IMG/VR virus record: IMGVR_UViG_3300017987_000135 | Location: 1-48,438 of that record | Source: a virus | Length of the DNA: 48,438 bases | Direction: 5' to 3' (one strand) | Shown here: positions 8,980 to 18,499 of the stretch, piece after piece | Layout: every line of letters starts with the position of its first letter | How positions within the stretch are numbered: position 1 is the first letter of the stretch | Program-made: the position numbers and the translations under genes | Notes under the pieces: model-generated | Seen by the model: only the letters and a program-made list of their open reading frames with translations | Told to the model about the DNA's origin: nothing | Database searches by the model: none

Positions 8980-9614
8980 CACGTACCACCATTTGCTTCC
9001 AGGTATTCGCGGATGGCCCTGATGTCATCCTCGTCCAGCGCCATATCGTCGAGCATGTTGAACAGGGACAGGCTTATCAGCAGGTTGAACTTACCTGCCG
9101 CGTCCAGGGTGTCGTTGTCCACCTGCTCCAGCAGGCTTGCTTTGACCCCGTTGAATGTCCACGGCGGGGTGAACCCGAGCGCGATCAGGTGACGGCGCAG
9201 GAGCTTGACGCAGATAGCGATGGATGGGTCAGCGGCATACGCAGCAATCTGCGCTTCCCTCGCTGCAATAGCAGCAGCCTCCGCCTCGGCAGCGGCAGCG
9301 GCAGCAGCGGCCTCCTCGTCAGCGATGCTGACGGTGTCCGTGATGGCGATAGCAGCCGTACCATTGCTGAGTACCCATGCTGTGGACACCACACGATACC
9401 CATCGGCAGGCTGATGCCGTACCACCGTATACCAGCCGGGAGCCGGGTTATCCACCGTGTAGCCTGTCGTCTCTCCCTGACTACGTGGCGGGATGCGTGG
9501 GTAGTCCTCGGCAATGGGGAGGAGGACAGGTTCTGGCTCACCGTCAGGCCAGTACACCCAGTCGGCTGCAGCTACGGAAAGCGTCATTGCCAGTAGTGCG
9601 AGCAGGTACTTCAT
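8979..9614 (-). CDS. Secreted protein with poly-Ala helix
   Basis: 211 aa with a clear Sec signal peptide (MKYLLALLAMTLSVAAA, likely cut before DWVYW). The mature part has a Trp/Pro-rich N-terminal domain. Residues about 100-122 are an Ala/Glu helix with eight consecutive alanines, and the C-terminal helical domain ends in acidic helices. The middle-to-C-terminal layout (poly-Ala/Glu helix then helical bundle) resembles accessory proteins in phage tail-fibre regions, but I cannot name a family. It is the last of seven consecutive exported-type genes; its stop overlaps the transglutaminase-like gene. Confidence 0.75.
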   Translation of the reverse strand: MKYLLALLAMTLSVAAADWVYWPDGEPEPVLLPIAEDYPRIPPRSQGETTGYTVDNPAPGWYTVVRHQPADGYRVVSTAWVLSNGTAAIAITDTVSIADEEAAAAAAAAEAEAAAIAAREAQIAAYAADPSIAICVKLLRRHLIALGFTPPWTFNGVKASLLEQVDNDTLDAAGKFNLLISLSLFNMLDDMALDEDDIRAIREYLEANGGT

Positions 9615-9623
9615 CGGTTCTCC

Positions 9624-10781
9624 TTAGTCCACTGTGTAGGTGATGAGCGTGTCACGGAGGTTGTCATCCATCATCGTGATGAACGAGTTGCTGTAGATAT
9701 TCCCTGTATACCAGCACTCGTCGATGCTGTACGGAGTGGTGGCTTCTCCGTTGTTGTTGGCTATGTAGACAGGAAGGTTGTTCGTCTCCATCGATTGAGA
9801 ATCGGTGTTGGTGTCATCTGACGTCCCGTTGAGCCACACTTCCGCAGCATACGCAGTGCCGTTAGACCTATAGGAACAAGCTCCGTATAGCCACACCTCA
9901 TTGCCAACGGTGTCTGAGTCTTGTACGAGGTAATCGTTTGCGTTTGCCAATACCGCAGTACGCAGCCTGTCTGTCCCGCTTACATCACGCTGCGTCAATA
10001 GCCATTCGCTGTTGTCGTTGCTGCCTTCCCACTTATCGATCATGCGGATGGAGCCGTTAGGGTCGCTATCGAAATATACACACCCTATAGCCAGCACTCC
10101 GTCAGCACCCGAATGAATCGCAGGGTCAGCCACAGACACGTACTGGCTCTCCGTATCCGTGAAATGACTCGCAGTATTCTCGCAACCCTCGATGCCATTG
10201 GTCAGCGTCACGTTCGCACTGCCACCTACGCACGTCTGTCGGTTCACTGTACTGTCGAACTGCGTCACGGTATTGAAGCCCATGTGGTAAACGCTGATCC
10301 ACTCGGTCCACACGTTGGTGGCTACGTCAGAGTGCAGCCCGCCGAGATTGCTGTTATCATCACCGCTCGCGTTCCATGACAGAGACAACACTGTATCTGT
10401 AGCGTTGCTGATCGACTGCACACCAACCCACATGCCAGCACACTCCTCCGTCGCGTTGTAGTACTCCATCTCAATAGGGAGACTCGTACCATCCTGCGTG
10501 ACCGAGAGCTTATTGCTGTTCTCGCCAAGATCGTCGAATACCACGGTGACATCGGTACCGCTGATGCCTACGCTCGTACCCAAACACACCCGTATAGGAA
10601 TCACGCCAGTCTGGTCTAACGATATGAGGTCGCTGTCCAGCGTCAGCGTCAGGCTCCCGCTACCACCGGGTGTAGCCTCCTCCGCAATCGCCTGACCGGC
10701 GATAATCTTACGCAACCCGCTTCGCGCCTGCCCGTAGGCAATACCAGCAATCAACAGCAGTACCAGCGTCAGTTTCCTCAT
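9624..10781 (-). CDS. Secreted Ig-like plus LamG-like adhesin/fibre protein
   Basis: 385 aa. The signal peptide MRKLTLVLLLIAGIAYG ends in AYG before Gln, the same cleavage context as the giant fibre upstream. Residues about 40-150 look like an Ig-type beta domain, and 190-385 a LamG/concanavalin-like jelly roll (ESQYVSVADP, GVLAIGCVYFDSD, VWLYGACSYRSNGTAYAAEVWLNG). Such domains bind carbohydrate or protein surfaces. The gene overlaps the 1793-aa fibre by 4 nt, so the two are co-translated. Receptor binding or surface display is inferred. Confidence 0.75.
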   Translation of the reverse strand: MRKLTLVLLLIAGIAYGQARSGLRKIIAGQAIAEEATPGGSGSLTLTLDSDLISLDQTGVIPIRVCLGTSVGISGTDVTVVFDDLGENSNKLSVTQDGTSLPIEMEYYNATEECAGMWVGVQSISNATDTVLSLSWNASGDDNSNLGGLHSDVATNVWTEWISVYHMGFNTVTQFDSTVNRQTCVGGSANVTLTNGIEGCENTASHFTDTESQYVSVADPAIHSGADGVLAIGCVYFDSDPNGSIRMIDKWEGSNDNSEWLLTQRDVSGTDRLRTAVLANANDYLVQDSDTVGNEVWLYGACSYRSNGTAYAAEVWLNGTSDDTNTDSQSMETNNLPVYIANNNGEATTPYSIDECWYTGNIYSNSFITMMDDNLRDTLITYTVD

Positions 10782-13700
10782 GGGCTCACCTGATTGATGT
10801 ACCAGTTCGTCTCACCGAACTCGCTCCAGATAGCAATCGTGCTGTAGTAAGCGTTCGACAGGCTGATGCCACGGTAGGCATCGTTCGTCTGGAACGTCGT
10901 GCCGAGGCCAGTCCACGTCACCGTGTTGCTCGCACGCAATCCGAACCAGATCTCCTGCTGCTCGCCAGTGTTCCCAGGCTCGATGGCAATGGTCACTACG
11001 CCAGTGGCGAAATGCGCCTGCCACAGCCCGTTCGTCGGGTCTAGCGTGATGCTCGCCGCTGCCGCGATTTCATACGGTGCGTGACCTGCCTGATCGTACA
11101 TATTGTCCAGCGCCGTCACCTGCGTCTGGAGCGCACTCGTCGAGGTGTTCAGCGTCGTGATGCCGTTGGTTGCCGTGAACAGGTTGCTCAACTCGTCGGC
11201 TACGTTCGTGCTCCCTGCCAGGAGCGTGTCACTCTCTACCCTTGCGAAATCGCCTGTCGTGGCAGCAACCCTATCACCATTGGCCGTGTTGTATGTTATG
11301 TCACCAGTGAAACTGATCGTGCCGCTCTGGAACTCATGGGCCAACCCGTTTACGATGAGGTTCGTCTTCACGGTCACCTGCGACTCGCTCGCGTTGAGCC
11401 CGTCACCCGTGAACCCGCCACTGAAGCTCGGCGTCTGCGGGAAGTCCACGTTACCACTGATCTGCGCAGCCTCGAAATGGTCAACGTTCGTGATGTTGTT
11501 TCCGGTCATGTCCAGCGCCCCAGACATCGAGCCACCGTTCACATTTACATAGTCGCCAGTCGCGCCGTTCAGGATACCGATAGCCTGCATCACATTGGTG
11601 CCGTAAATGTTGGGGTCAGCGTCGAAGTGCCACTCGGCACTCACGGTATTCGTGGTTGTCCATGTGTTGCCCAGTCCAACGTAGGCGTAGTCATTTGTCT
11701 GCCCTTCCAGCCCGCTCACCGTGGTCTGCAACGCTGCCGTGCTGGTATTGAGTGTACCGATTGCAGAAGCAATGTTGGTGCCATGAACGTCGATACCTGT
11801 CTCGGCGTCCAGTTCGATGTACCTGCTCGGGGCATCCTCGCCTGCTACGTCGTACAGGTACATCTCACCAGCCCGATTAGCATTGAGACCGACTGTCCAG
11901 TGGTTTGTCGTTGTGTCTACGCTGAAACCTTCTACCGCAGATGTGTCATCGTACATCTCGATGCGTAGATCGGACTGGTTCGTGATTACGAGGTCAGCAG
12001 TATCGCCGCTCATGACAAGGTCGCCGGTCATCGTATCGCCAGCCTTCGCAACTTTCGCATCCACCTGTGTCTGCAACGCTGCCGTGCTGGTGTTGAGCGG
12101 GTCGATCCAGTCGCCCTTCAAGTCGTTGGTCGCACCGTCCACATACGCCTTCGACGCATAGATGCCAGCCTGCTCCAGATTCGGCGTGTCGAGGTGGGTA
12201 CTGTAAGCCTCGGTACCGCCCTGCACGTACAGGTCAGCCGATACACCGCCGCTGCGGAGCGCGTAGTAGGCTACACCGAGGTAGCTCGTCGCCGTGACGG
12301 TGATGTTCGTCTCCAGATAGATCGAGTCGTCGTATTCTGTGAGCGCAGAACTCAGTAGCCTGATGGTGCTGCGCTTGATCTCGTTGCTCGATCCTGTCGT
12401 ACCGTATACGAGCGCAACCTGCCCGCTGATCGTCGGCCCGCCAATACTGTCGTAGCCAATCCAGTAGTCCATGTTGTAGAGCCCCGCCGGGATAGTGACG
12501 TTCGCTCCTACTGCGTTCGTCCAGTACCAGTAGCCGATGAGGTTCGTGCCTGTGGAGAGCGCGTTCGTCACAGCCCACAACCCTGCCGCTGGCAGACTAC
12601 CTTCCAGTGCCGATGCGCCAGTGATGACAGGATGCGCGTTCGTCGTGCCGAATAGGCGCAAGGACGAGAACTGGCCGAACAAGTCGATGACATCACCGTA
12701 CCGCATTGCATCGTCGAGATCATACGGAGCACCCTCTTCCAGATGCACCTCGTCGGCGTAGAGCGTCGCAACGTTCGTGATGATGTTCGCGCCCATATTG
12801 ACATCGCCTGCAAAAGTATCGCCGTTGATGTTTGCGTAGTCGTTCGTCTGGCTAATCAGTTGCACCGCGTCATTAGTTGCCTGATCCCAATCGAGACTGC
12901 GCTGGCCGTACAGGTCGGCTGCGGCAGGCGCATGCTCAAGATGGATCTTGACCTGACCCTCGGTCGCATGCACGTACTCTACAATACCAATGTGCTCGGC
13001 ATACTCGCCGCTCGCACCGTCAGGTGCCACGTTCGTGATGACACCCGCCTCGGTCGGATGGAGGTACAGCTTATCGCCTACAGCCCAGTTGCTCGTATCA
13101 ATGTCATGAACCGCACCGGCCACCGTGACGTAACCGAACTGGTTATTCGCGATGTTACTGCTGGTCACCAGCCCGTATACTGTCGCGTTCGTTACTGCAT
13201 CACCAACCGCCAACTGTACTTCTGGCGCATGGGCAGCACCGCCAGAGATCCGTACCGCCATACCGTTAGTGAGCGTGTCGCCATTCGTGTTCTTCACACG
13301 CCTGACAAGCTCCTGCCCAATCTGCACAGTCACGTCGGCATCGTCGTTGTAGTAGGCAAACGCATGGTGGTCAGGATCGTAGAACATGGTGCCTTCTTCG
13401 TGTGTCGGATCAGATCCGATCAAGTTGAATATGATCCTGCCGTCACCGTTTATCTCTACGCCCTGTGTCCCGTTCGTATCGTTGACAGTGATCTTGCCAC
13501 CCTGCGCTCCGCTATCGGAACCGATGAACACTACCGCATCAGCAGTCTCGTCGTTTAGGACGCGCATGGCAGTCTCGTCGGCAGGAATCATCACGTCGAT
13601 CTGCGTCGTGTTCGTCACGAATATGCGCCCGCCACTCACCTCGATGCCGTCCTCGAAATAGTTGGTGGTTGCCCATTTGTTCAAGTCGTTCGTGCTCACA

Positions 13701-16159
13701 CCGGAGATCCCGGCGATCTCCTCCATGACGTTCGTCCCGCCTACGAGGATGTCCGTGTTGAAGTACACTGTGTTATCGAACTCGTTCGACGGGCCGGTGA
13801 AGTGGTTGTACGCCGCTAGGTTCACGCTGCCGGTCGGGCTAAGTGCGTCGATCTGCACCTGCAAGGCGTTCGTGCCGGTCACCAGTTCATCCAGGCGCGT
13901 GGTCACGTTCGTGGTGCCAACAATAAGCTCATTCGTGACAACGACATTGCCGTCTGCCTGCAACACCATGATCGTGTCGTTCGCCGTCTTGAAGTAAATG
14001 TTGCCAGTCTCGTTATCCGAATCCGAGATACCGAAGTTTACGTCGCTGTTGCCGTAGGTGAACGCGAACACATCGTTCCCGGTCTGGTCAAGGAAGGCGA
14101 TGGCGAAGTCCGCAGCACCGTTGGTGTCGCTGCTGTCGTACATATACAACTGCGGGAAAGCGTCCACTATCGACAGATCCTCGGTAGGATTGTTCGTGCC
14201 GATACCGACATCACCAGATCCGTCTACATACAAGCCCTCGTTCACGTTCTCGTCACCGTTGATCCAGTTACCGTTCAGGTTAATGAGCCCCTGCATCAAC
14301 AGTTCGCCAGCGTTCACCATGCCGCTGAACTCACCACCAACCATGTTCGTCACATCACCAACCGTCTGGCCGTCGATGTCACCGAAGATCGTGATCGTCC
14401 CGGCACCGGCGATGTTGCCAACGTTCATGTTCAGGTTGGCTGTTGCAGCACCACCCTTGAAGGTCACGTCGTTGGAGAATATCGTATCACCGAAGAACGT
14501 GTTCGTGCTCGCGGCAGTGAACACGTTGGGCTGGTTCGTGTAGACCTCTGTCCCGCCAGCGAGCGTCAGCAGGTTCGTGGTCCCTGCATAAATCGAACCG
14601 CCAACGTTCAGCTCTCCGGTGAAGTGGCCGTCGATGAAGTTCGTGACATTCGCGCTCGACTCACCGTCCACCTCTACACCAACGCCGACCGTCTCCGTAT
14701 CAACAAGGTTGGCCCATATCGTGGCGTCCGTTGCGTCGATATTCCCGACATCAACGATGACCCCACCAACGACGTGCAGGTTGTCCTGCGGATCGTTTGT
14801 GCCGATACCCACGTTGCCGTTGTACAGGGTCGTAGTGTTGAACGTGTTCGTAGCAGTGAACGTCTGGTTGCTCGCCAGGAAGGCAGTACCACTCGCGCCG
14901 GGGATCGCCGTGATCTGGGTCTGTAGCGCGTTCGTGGACGCAACCCACACCTCGTAGTCCATCAGGTCGCCCGAGTTGACAGAGGGGCCTGCCCAGCGGT
15001 CGCGCCACACCTGCATCTCGTCGGGCTCTCCCACTACGCACTCGTATCGGAAGTCGTCAGACCATGCGATACCCTCTCCCTGCGTGAAAGCATTCGTCTG
15101 TCGCTGGAGGATGTTGCCAGTCACCGGGTCGAACTCGAACACGAGAGGCGTAGCATCGCTGATGCAGAAGAACCGCCCGTCAACGATCTCGATGTCGGAT
15201 AGGTCATCTACGACATTCGACCACACCGCCTCTGCGTCGAACGGCTCGGTCATCGTGAGCTTGTTGCTGGCTGCTACGAGTCCGATCTCGAAGAACCGCA
15301 TCGCGTTATCGCCAGGGTCCTCGCCCTCTTGCACGCCGTACCACTTGTCGGCGTTCTCGTCGTAGGCAATACCTTCAAGGCCGTCGGTCGCGTTGCTGGG
15401 TGCGTTCTGGTCAAAGGTCCACTGGGTGAAGTCAGCATCGTCGATGGTCGTCGTGTTCGTATCGATCCCGATGAAGTAGATGCCCTGCGGAACTCCGCTG
15501 TCGTCGTATCCGCCCTCTTCGCAGATCGCGAAGTTCGTGCCACCGTACCACTCGATGCCTTCCAGGTCCTTGAACCCAGTCAGCGTTACGCGCTGCTGCA
15601 AGGTGTTGTCCGGCTCGAATCGGTGCGCGTAGACGTACTTCGTCTGGTTGAAGTTGTTCTCCATCCACCAGAACATTCTCCTGTTCTGGTCCCAGGTCAC
15701 GGCACCAACGTTATCGATCTCCGGGTCAGCCGCGTAATCTGAGGCGTTGACGATGTCTTCGAGGTCGTTCGTGAGGTAGGCATCGCCCATCGTCTCCAGG
15801 GTGTAGCGATTCCCGGTGGCTCGGACCCACGTGCCTGCACCAGTAACGTCGTTGGTGCAGACCCACTGGTAATTGCGCTCTGACCCGTCCACAAACCGGA
15901 TGATCGAGTTCGTGACCACGAACGGGCCATTCGTAAACCCGACTTCTCCATCCACGTACAGCTTGCCGTGTACAATACCCCCGTCCCAGGTCGATACGAG
16001 GCTGTCGCGGTGGTCCTTCGGCGAGATGTCCTGCGTTACGTTATCCTGTAGCAGCGTCAGCGTAGTGTCGCGATCACGGATCGTGGCATTTGTCTGCCCG
16101 TAGGCTGAGCCAACAACCAGCCACAGGGCGAGAGCGGTCATAAAAATACGGCTGGCCAT
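10778..16159 (-). CDS. Giant Thr/Asn-rich fibre protein with signal peptide and YjiK-like propeller
   Basis: 1793 aa; ATG preceded by AGGAG at 6 nt. The signal peptide is MASRIFMTALALWLVVGSAYG. Residues about 130-400 form a SdiA-regulated/YjiK-like beta-propeller (FKDLEGIEWYGGTNFAICEE, DGLEGIAYDENADKWYGVQEG, GEGIAWSDDFRYECVVGEPDE). After this come fibre repeats: NVGIGTNDPQDNLHVVGG and GDVGIGTNNPTEDLSI (the tail-fibre GIGT.xP motif) alternating with coiled-coil units LNTSTAALQTQV, of which I count at least five variants, and beta-helix-like GDVTNMVGGEFSGMVN segments. No intramolecular chaperone peptidase is evident at the C-terminus. Fibre or adhesin role is strongly suggested; the reason for export is unclear. 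Confidence 0.85.
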   Translation of the reverse strand: MASRIFMTALALWLVVGSAYGQTNATIRDRDTTLTLLQDNVTQDISPKDHRDSLVSTWDGGIVHGKLYVDGEVGFTNGPFVVTNSIIRFVDGSERNYQWVCTNDVTGAGTWVRATGNRYTLETMGDAYLTNDLEDIVNASDYAADPEIDNVGAVTWDQNRRMFWWMENNFNQTKYVYAHRFEPDNTLQQRVTLTGFKDLEGIEWYGGTNFAICEEGGYDDSGVPQGIYFIGIDTNTTTIDDADFTQWTFDQNAPSNATDGLEGIAYDENADKWYGVQEGEDPGDNAMRFFEIGLVAASNKLTMTEPFDAEAVWSNVVDDLSDIEIVDGRFFCISDATPLVFEFDPVTGNILQRQTNAFTQGEGIAWSDDFRYECVVGEPDEMQVWRDRWAGPSVNSGDLMDYEVWVASTNALQTQITAIPGASGTAFLASNQTFTATNTFNTTTLYNGNVGIGTNDPQDNLHVVGGVIVDVGNIDATDATIWANLVDTETVGVGVEVDGESSANVTNFIDGHFTGELNVGGSIYAGTTNLLTLAGGTEVYTNQPNVFTAASTNTFFGDTIFSNDVTFKGGAATANLNMNVGNIAGAGTITIFGDIDGQTVGDVTNMVGGEFSGMVNAGELLMQGLINLNGNWINGDENVNEGLYVDGSGDVGIGTNNPTEDLSIVDAFPQLYMYDSSDTNGAADFAIAFLDQTGNDVFAFTYGNSDVNFGISDSDNETGNIYFKTANDTIMVLQADGNVVVTNELIVGTTNVTTRLDELVTGTNALQVQIDALSPTGSVNLAAYNHFTGPSNEFDNTVYFNTDILVGGTNVMEEIAGISGVSTNDLNKWATTNYFEDGIEVSGGRIFVTNTTQIDVMIPADETAMRVLNDETADAVVFIGSDSGAQGGKITVNDTNGTQGVEINGDGRIIFNLIGSDPTHEEGTMFYDPDHHAFAYYNDDADVTVQIGQELVRRVKNTNGDTLTNGMAVRISGGAAHAPEVQLAVGDAVTNATVYGLVTSSNIANNQFGYVTVAGAVHDIDTSNWAVGDKLYLHPTEAGVITNVAPDGASGEYAEHIGIVEYVHATEGQVKIHLEHAPAAADLYGQRSLDWDQATNDAVQLISQTNDYANINGDTFAGDVNMGANIITNVATLYADEVHLEEGAPYDLDDAMRYGDVIDLFGQFSSLRLFGTTNAHPVITGASALEGSLPAAGLWAVTNALSTGTNLIGYWYWTNAVGANVTIPAGLYNMDYWIGYDSIGGPTISGQVALVYGTTGSSNEIKRSTIRLLSSALTEYDDSIYLETNITVTATSYLGVAYYALRSGGVSADLYVQGGTEAYSTHLDTPNLEQAGIYASKAYVDGATNDLKGDWIDPLNTSTAALQTQVDAKVAKAGDTMTGDLVMSGDTADLVITNQSDLRIEMYDDTSAVEGFSVDTTTNHWTVGLNANRAGEMYLYDVAGEDAPSRYIELDAETGIDVHGTNIASAIGTLNTSTAALQTTVSGLEGQTNDYAYVGLGNTWTTTNTVSAEWHFDADPNIYGTNVMQAIGILNGATGDYVNVNGGSMSGALDMTGNNITNVDHFEAAQISGNVDFPQTPSFSGGFTGDGLNASESQVTVKTNLIVNGLAHEFQSGTISFTGDITYNTANGDRVAATTGDFARVESDTLLAGSTNVADELSNLFTATNGITTLNTSTSALQTQVTALDNMYDQAGHAPYEIAAAASITLDPTNGLWQAHFATGVVTIAIEPGNTGEQQEIWFGLRASNTVTWTGLGTTFQTNDAYRGISLSNAYYSTIAIWSEFGETNWYINQVSP

Positions 16160-16169
16160 TTGGTTCTCC

Positions 16170-16628
16170 TTACTGCTCCGCAGGCAAGACTCCGTTGTCG
16201 GTCAGGACCTCTTTCCAGTCATCGCCGGTCTGGAGGATGAATGATGCCTTGTCCACGCGGCCGGTGATCGCGTTGCGGCGTGCCTGTAACTTCGCCTTGT
16301 TTGCGTCCCACCACATCTGAAAATGCGCGTTGCTCAACCGTCGGGCACCGGTACGCCCGAGCCACTTCGCGCAGAAGTGCTTCGTGTAGAACACGGCGTA
16401 GTAGACAACCGTGTTCGTGTCAGCAGCGAGGCTCCCCTCCTGGTAGTACTTCCACGGGTCGTTGTCCAACGTCTCGCTCGTTTTGAGGAGCGAACGCAGG
16501 CCGGTCTTCAGCTTCGTTCGCGTCGCGGCGTCAAGGTCGTCCTTCTGGATGCCGACTACCACGTACTTCGGGAATGCCAGGACCGAGACCACTGCCAGAA
16601 TCCAAATCAGGAATGCCATCTTCTTCAT
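16170..16628 (-). CDS. Small secreted protein of unknown function
   Basis: 152 aa. I choose the ATG at 16628 because AAGGAG lies 6 nt upstream; an ATG two codons earlier directly abuts the ribosome-binding site. The signal peptide is KKMAFLIWILAVVSVLA, cut before FPKYVV. The mature protein is basic and mixed alpha/beta, with a segment YYAVFYTKHFCAKWLGRTGARRL and a basic helix KAKLQARRNAITGR. It lies between two exported fibre genes. The family is not recognised. Confidence 0.7.
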   Translation of the reverse strand: MKKMAFLIWILAVVSVLAFPKYVVVGIQKDDLDAATRTKLKTGLRSLLKTSETLDNDPWKYYQEGSLAADTNTVVYYAVFYTKHFCAKWLGRTGARRLSNAHFQMWWDANKAKLQARRNAITGRVDKASFILQTGDDWKEVLTDNGVLPAEQ

Positions 16629-16638
16629 CGTCATCTCC

Positions 16639-18087
16639 TTAAAGACCGAACCCGCCGTCGGTATTTTCCTGGGCGAAGACTGCGGCGACCTCACCAGTAG
16701 TAAGCGCTCGGTTCCACAACTGCGGTCGAGCAAGCCACCCGTTCCATGCCAGATACCCATCGCCGCTATTAAAGTAACTGCTGAACGTCATCTTCGTCCA
16801 CGCAGACGCACCGTTGGTGTCTGCGTTGATCCAGCTACCGTGGTTGCTGCCGCTCGTGACGGTCCAGGTGCTCTGCGTACCGTTGATGTAGGTCACGTAA
16901 GACGAGCCGTCCGCTGTGAACGCCAGGTGGTACCAGGTGTTCGTCGTGAGCGCATCTCCGGCAGGTGCCTGGATGGCGCAGTAGCTGGAGATGGTCCGGC
17001 AAGTGAGGTACGGGCGTGCCGCATTGATGCCGAAACCGAGGTGGCGGTCGCCGTCGCTCGTCGGAGGGGCCATGCCGAAAACATCGTGCTCCCCAACCCC
17101 GTCGTCAGTGCTGTATGCCCAGCAGGCAAACGTACCCTCAGACGAAGCCTTGATCGCGCCGTAATCGTTCGTCGTGGCCAGCAGATGATCGTTGTTGCCA
17201 TCGAACTCGAAGGCGTTCCAGGCGATCCCGGCGTCGTTGCTGGACACGAACAACGGCTCCGCACTCGTGCCCTGGTTGATCGAAGCGTGATCCTCATACG
17301 GGCTTGTGTCAGCAGTCGTACCTGCGGTCGGGTTGTTCGTTGCGTCGAACGTGTACCGGCGCAGCACCTTCGTCCACCAGGGGTACGAGGCGCTGAGTGA
17401 CGTAGCGTTCGTCCACGCACCTCCGGTTGCCGTGACAGACCAGTTGCTGCCGTTGAGAGCTACAATGTCGGCACCTGCCGCGTTCGTTGCGTCACTCGAT
17501 GCCGGGGCACCGTCAGCCAACAGGCCCGCACCAGGAATGATGAGCGCGTCGGTAGATGCAGGAGTGATCTGCAACACCTGCTGGTAGGCCGTGTTACGGA
17601 CTGAAATCGAACGGCCCGCTACAGCGTCCGGCAACTCGATCTCCGTGGCACCGTCGTAGGTGACATTGAACACCGTGCCGAAGGTATCGTTCGTCGTGGC
17701 GGTGATGCCTGCGGCTGGGATCGAACGAACCGTAAGCGTCGGGTCGTACGGCGTGATCCCGCTCACCTGGGACTGAAGTGCAGACGTGCTCGTGTTGAGA
17801 GTCGTCACATCAGTCGTCAGGTTATTCGTGGCGGTAGAGAGCGACGAGACATCCGACACAAGACCGTTCGTCGCGGCCGCGAGATTCCCGATCTCGTCGG
17901 CTACATTCGTCGTTCCTGTCAGGAGCGAGCCGATCGTCTTCTGGCCGGAGATCACCTGGGCAGTATCGAGCGTCACGAAGTTGTTCGTAGGGATCGTCGT
18001 CCCAACATCCGTGCGCTCGCCATTCACGTACACGCCAGCGAAGGCGGTGGACGCGGCAAGAAGCAGTCCAACTGTAAGAAAACGCAT
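16639..18087 (-). CDS. Secreted fibre protein with coiled-coil stalk and LamG-like head
   Basis: 482 aa. The ATG at 18087 has AAGGG 7 nt upstream; an alternative TTG 30 nt earlier overlaps the preceding gene and has no site. The signal peptide MRFLTVGLLLAASTAFA is followed by a stalk whose sequence TNVADEIGNLAAATNG and LNTSTSALQSQVSGI repeats the C-terminal part of the 1793-aa fibre. Residues about 255-480 are a LamG-type sandwich (WNAFEFDGNNDHLLATTNDYG, GTFACWAYSTDDG, TNTWYHLAFTADGSSYVTYINGT, ARPQLWNRALTTGEVAAVF). Likely binds surface glycans or protein; inferred. Confidence 0.8.
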   Translation of the reverse strand: MRFLTVGLLLAASTAFAGVYVNGERTDVGTTIPTNNFVTLDTAQVISGQKTIGSLLTGTTNVADEIGNLAAATNGLVSDVSSLSTATNNLTTDVTTLNTSTSALQSQVSGITPYDPTLTVRSIPAAGITATTNDTFGTVFNVTYDGATEIELPDAVAGRSISVRNTAYQQVLQITPASTDALIIPGAGLLADGAPASSDATNAAGADIVALNGSNWSVTATGGAWTNATSLSASYPWWTKVLRRYTFDATNNPTAGTTADTSPYEDHASINQGTSAEPLFVSSNDAGIAWNAFEFDGNNDHLLATTNDYGAIKASSEGTFACWAYSTDDGVGEHDVFGMAPPTSDGDRHLGFGINAARPYLTCRTISSYCAIQAPAGDALTTNTWYHLAFTADGSSYVTYINGTQSTWTVTSGSNHGSWINADTNGASAWTKMTFSSYFNSGDGYLAWNGWLARPQLWNRALTTGEVAAVFAQENTDGGFGL

Positions 18088-18097
18088 AGCTTTTCCC

Positions 18098-18490
18098 TTA
18101 CTGAAGCGACTTCGCAAACGTCACGAAAGCCGTGTTCGTATCCGTGTTCTCGATAATCAACACACCGTTCTCGCAGACGGGGATCTTCCCGCCGTTTGAC
18201 TCGAACAAGAACGTCACCATTGCCGCGTCATTGTCTGTAGACACGGTGTTCGTGTACGTGTGCTGGACCGCGCCGTTGGTGTAGATGTTCTCGACGGTGT
18301 ACACGGTCGTCGTGTTCGCTGTGCCTGCAGGGAACGTGACCATGATGCTCTCGATCGAAACCTTGTACCCGCCACTGTTCGTCCAGGCTACAGTGCCATT
18401 CATCGGCGTCTTCCATACGGAATCCAGCGGCCCGGCAAGGCACAAGCTAGCCGCGCAGGCGATTGCGGCGATGATAACGAGCTTCTTCAT
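18098..18490 (-). CDS. Small secreted Thr/Asn-rich protein
   Basis: 130 aa, ATG preceded by AAGGAGAG. The signal peptide MKKLVIIAAIACAASLCLA is likely cut before GPLDS; the cysteines in it do not form a good lipobox. The mature part is a short beta-rich domain with NGTVAWTNSGGYKVSIESI and repeated TN pairs. It lies directly upstream of the LamG fibre and downstream of the collar fibre, and may be an accessory of those fibres. The family is not recognised. Confidence 0.7.
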   Translation of the reverse strand: MKKLVIIAAIACAASLCLAGPLDSVWKTPMNGTVAWTNSGGYKVSIESIMVTFPAGTANTTTVYTVENIYTNGAVQHTYTNTVSTDNDAAMVTFLFESNGGKIPVCENGVLIIENTDTNTAFVTFAKSLQ

Positions 18491-18499
18491 GTTCTCTCC

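Noticed and set aside
10778-16159. Possible CRISPR or tandem DNA repeat
   Set aside because: The repeats are protein-level coiled-coil and GIGT units with irregular spacing and divergent DNA.
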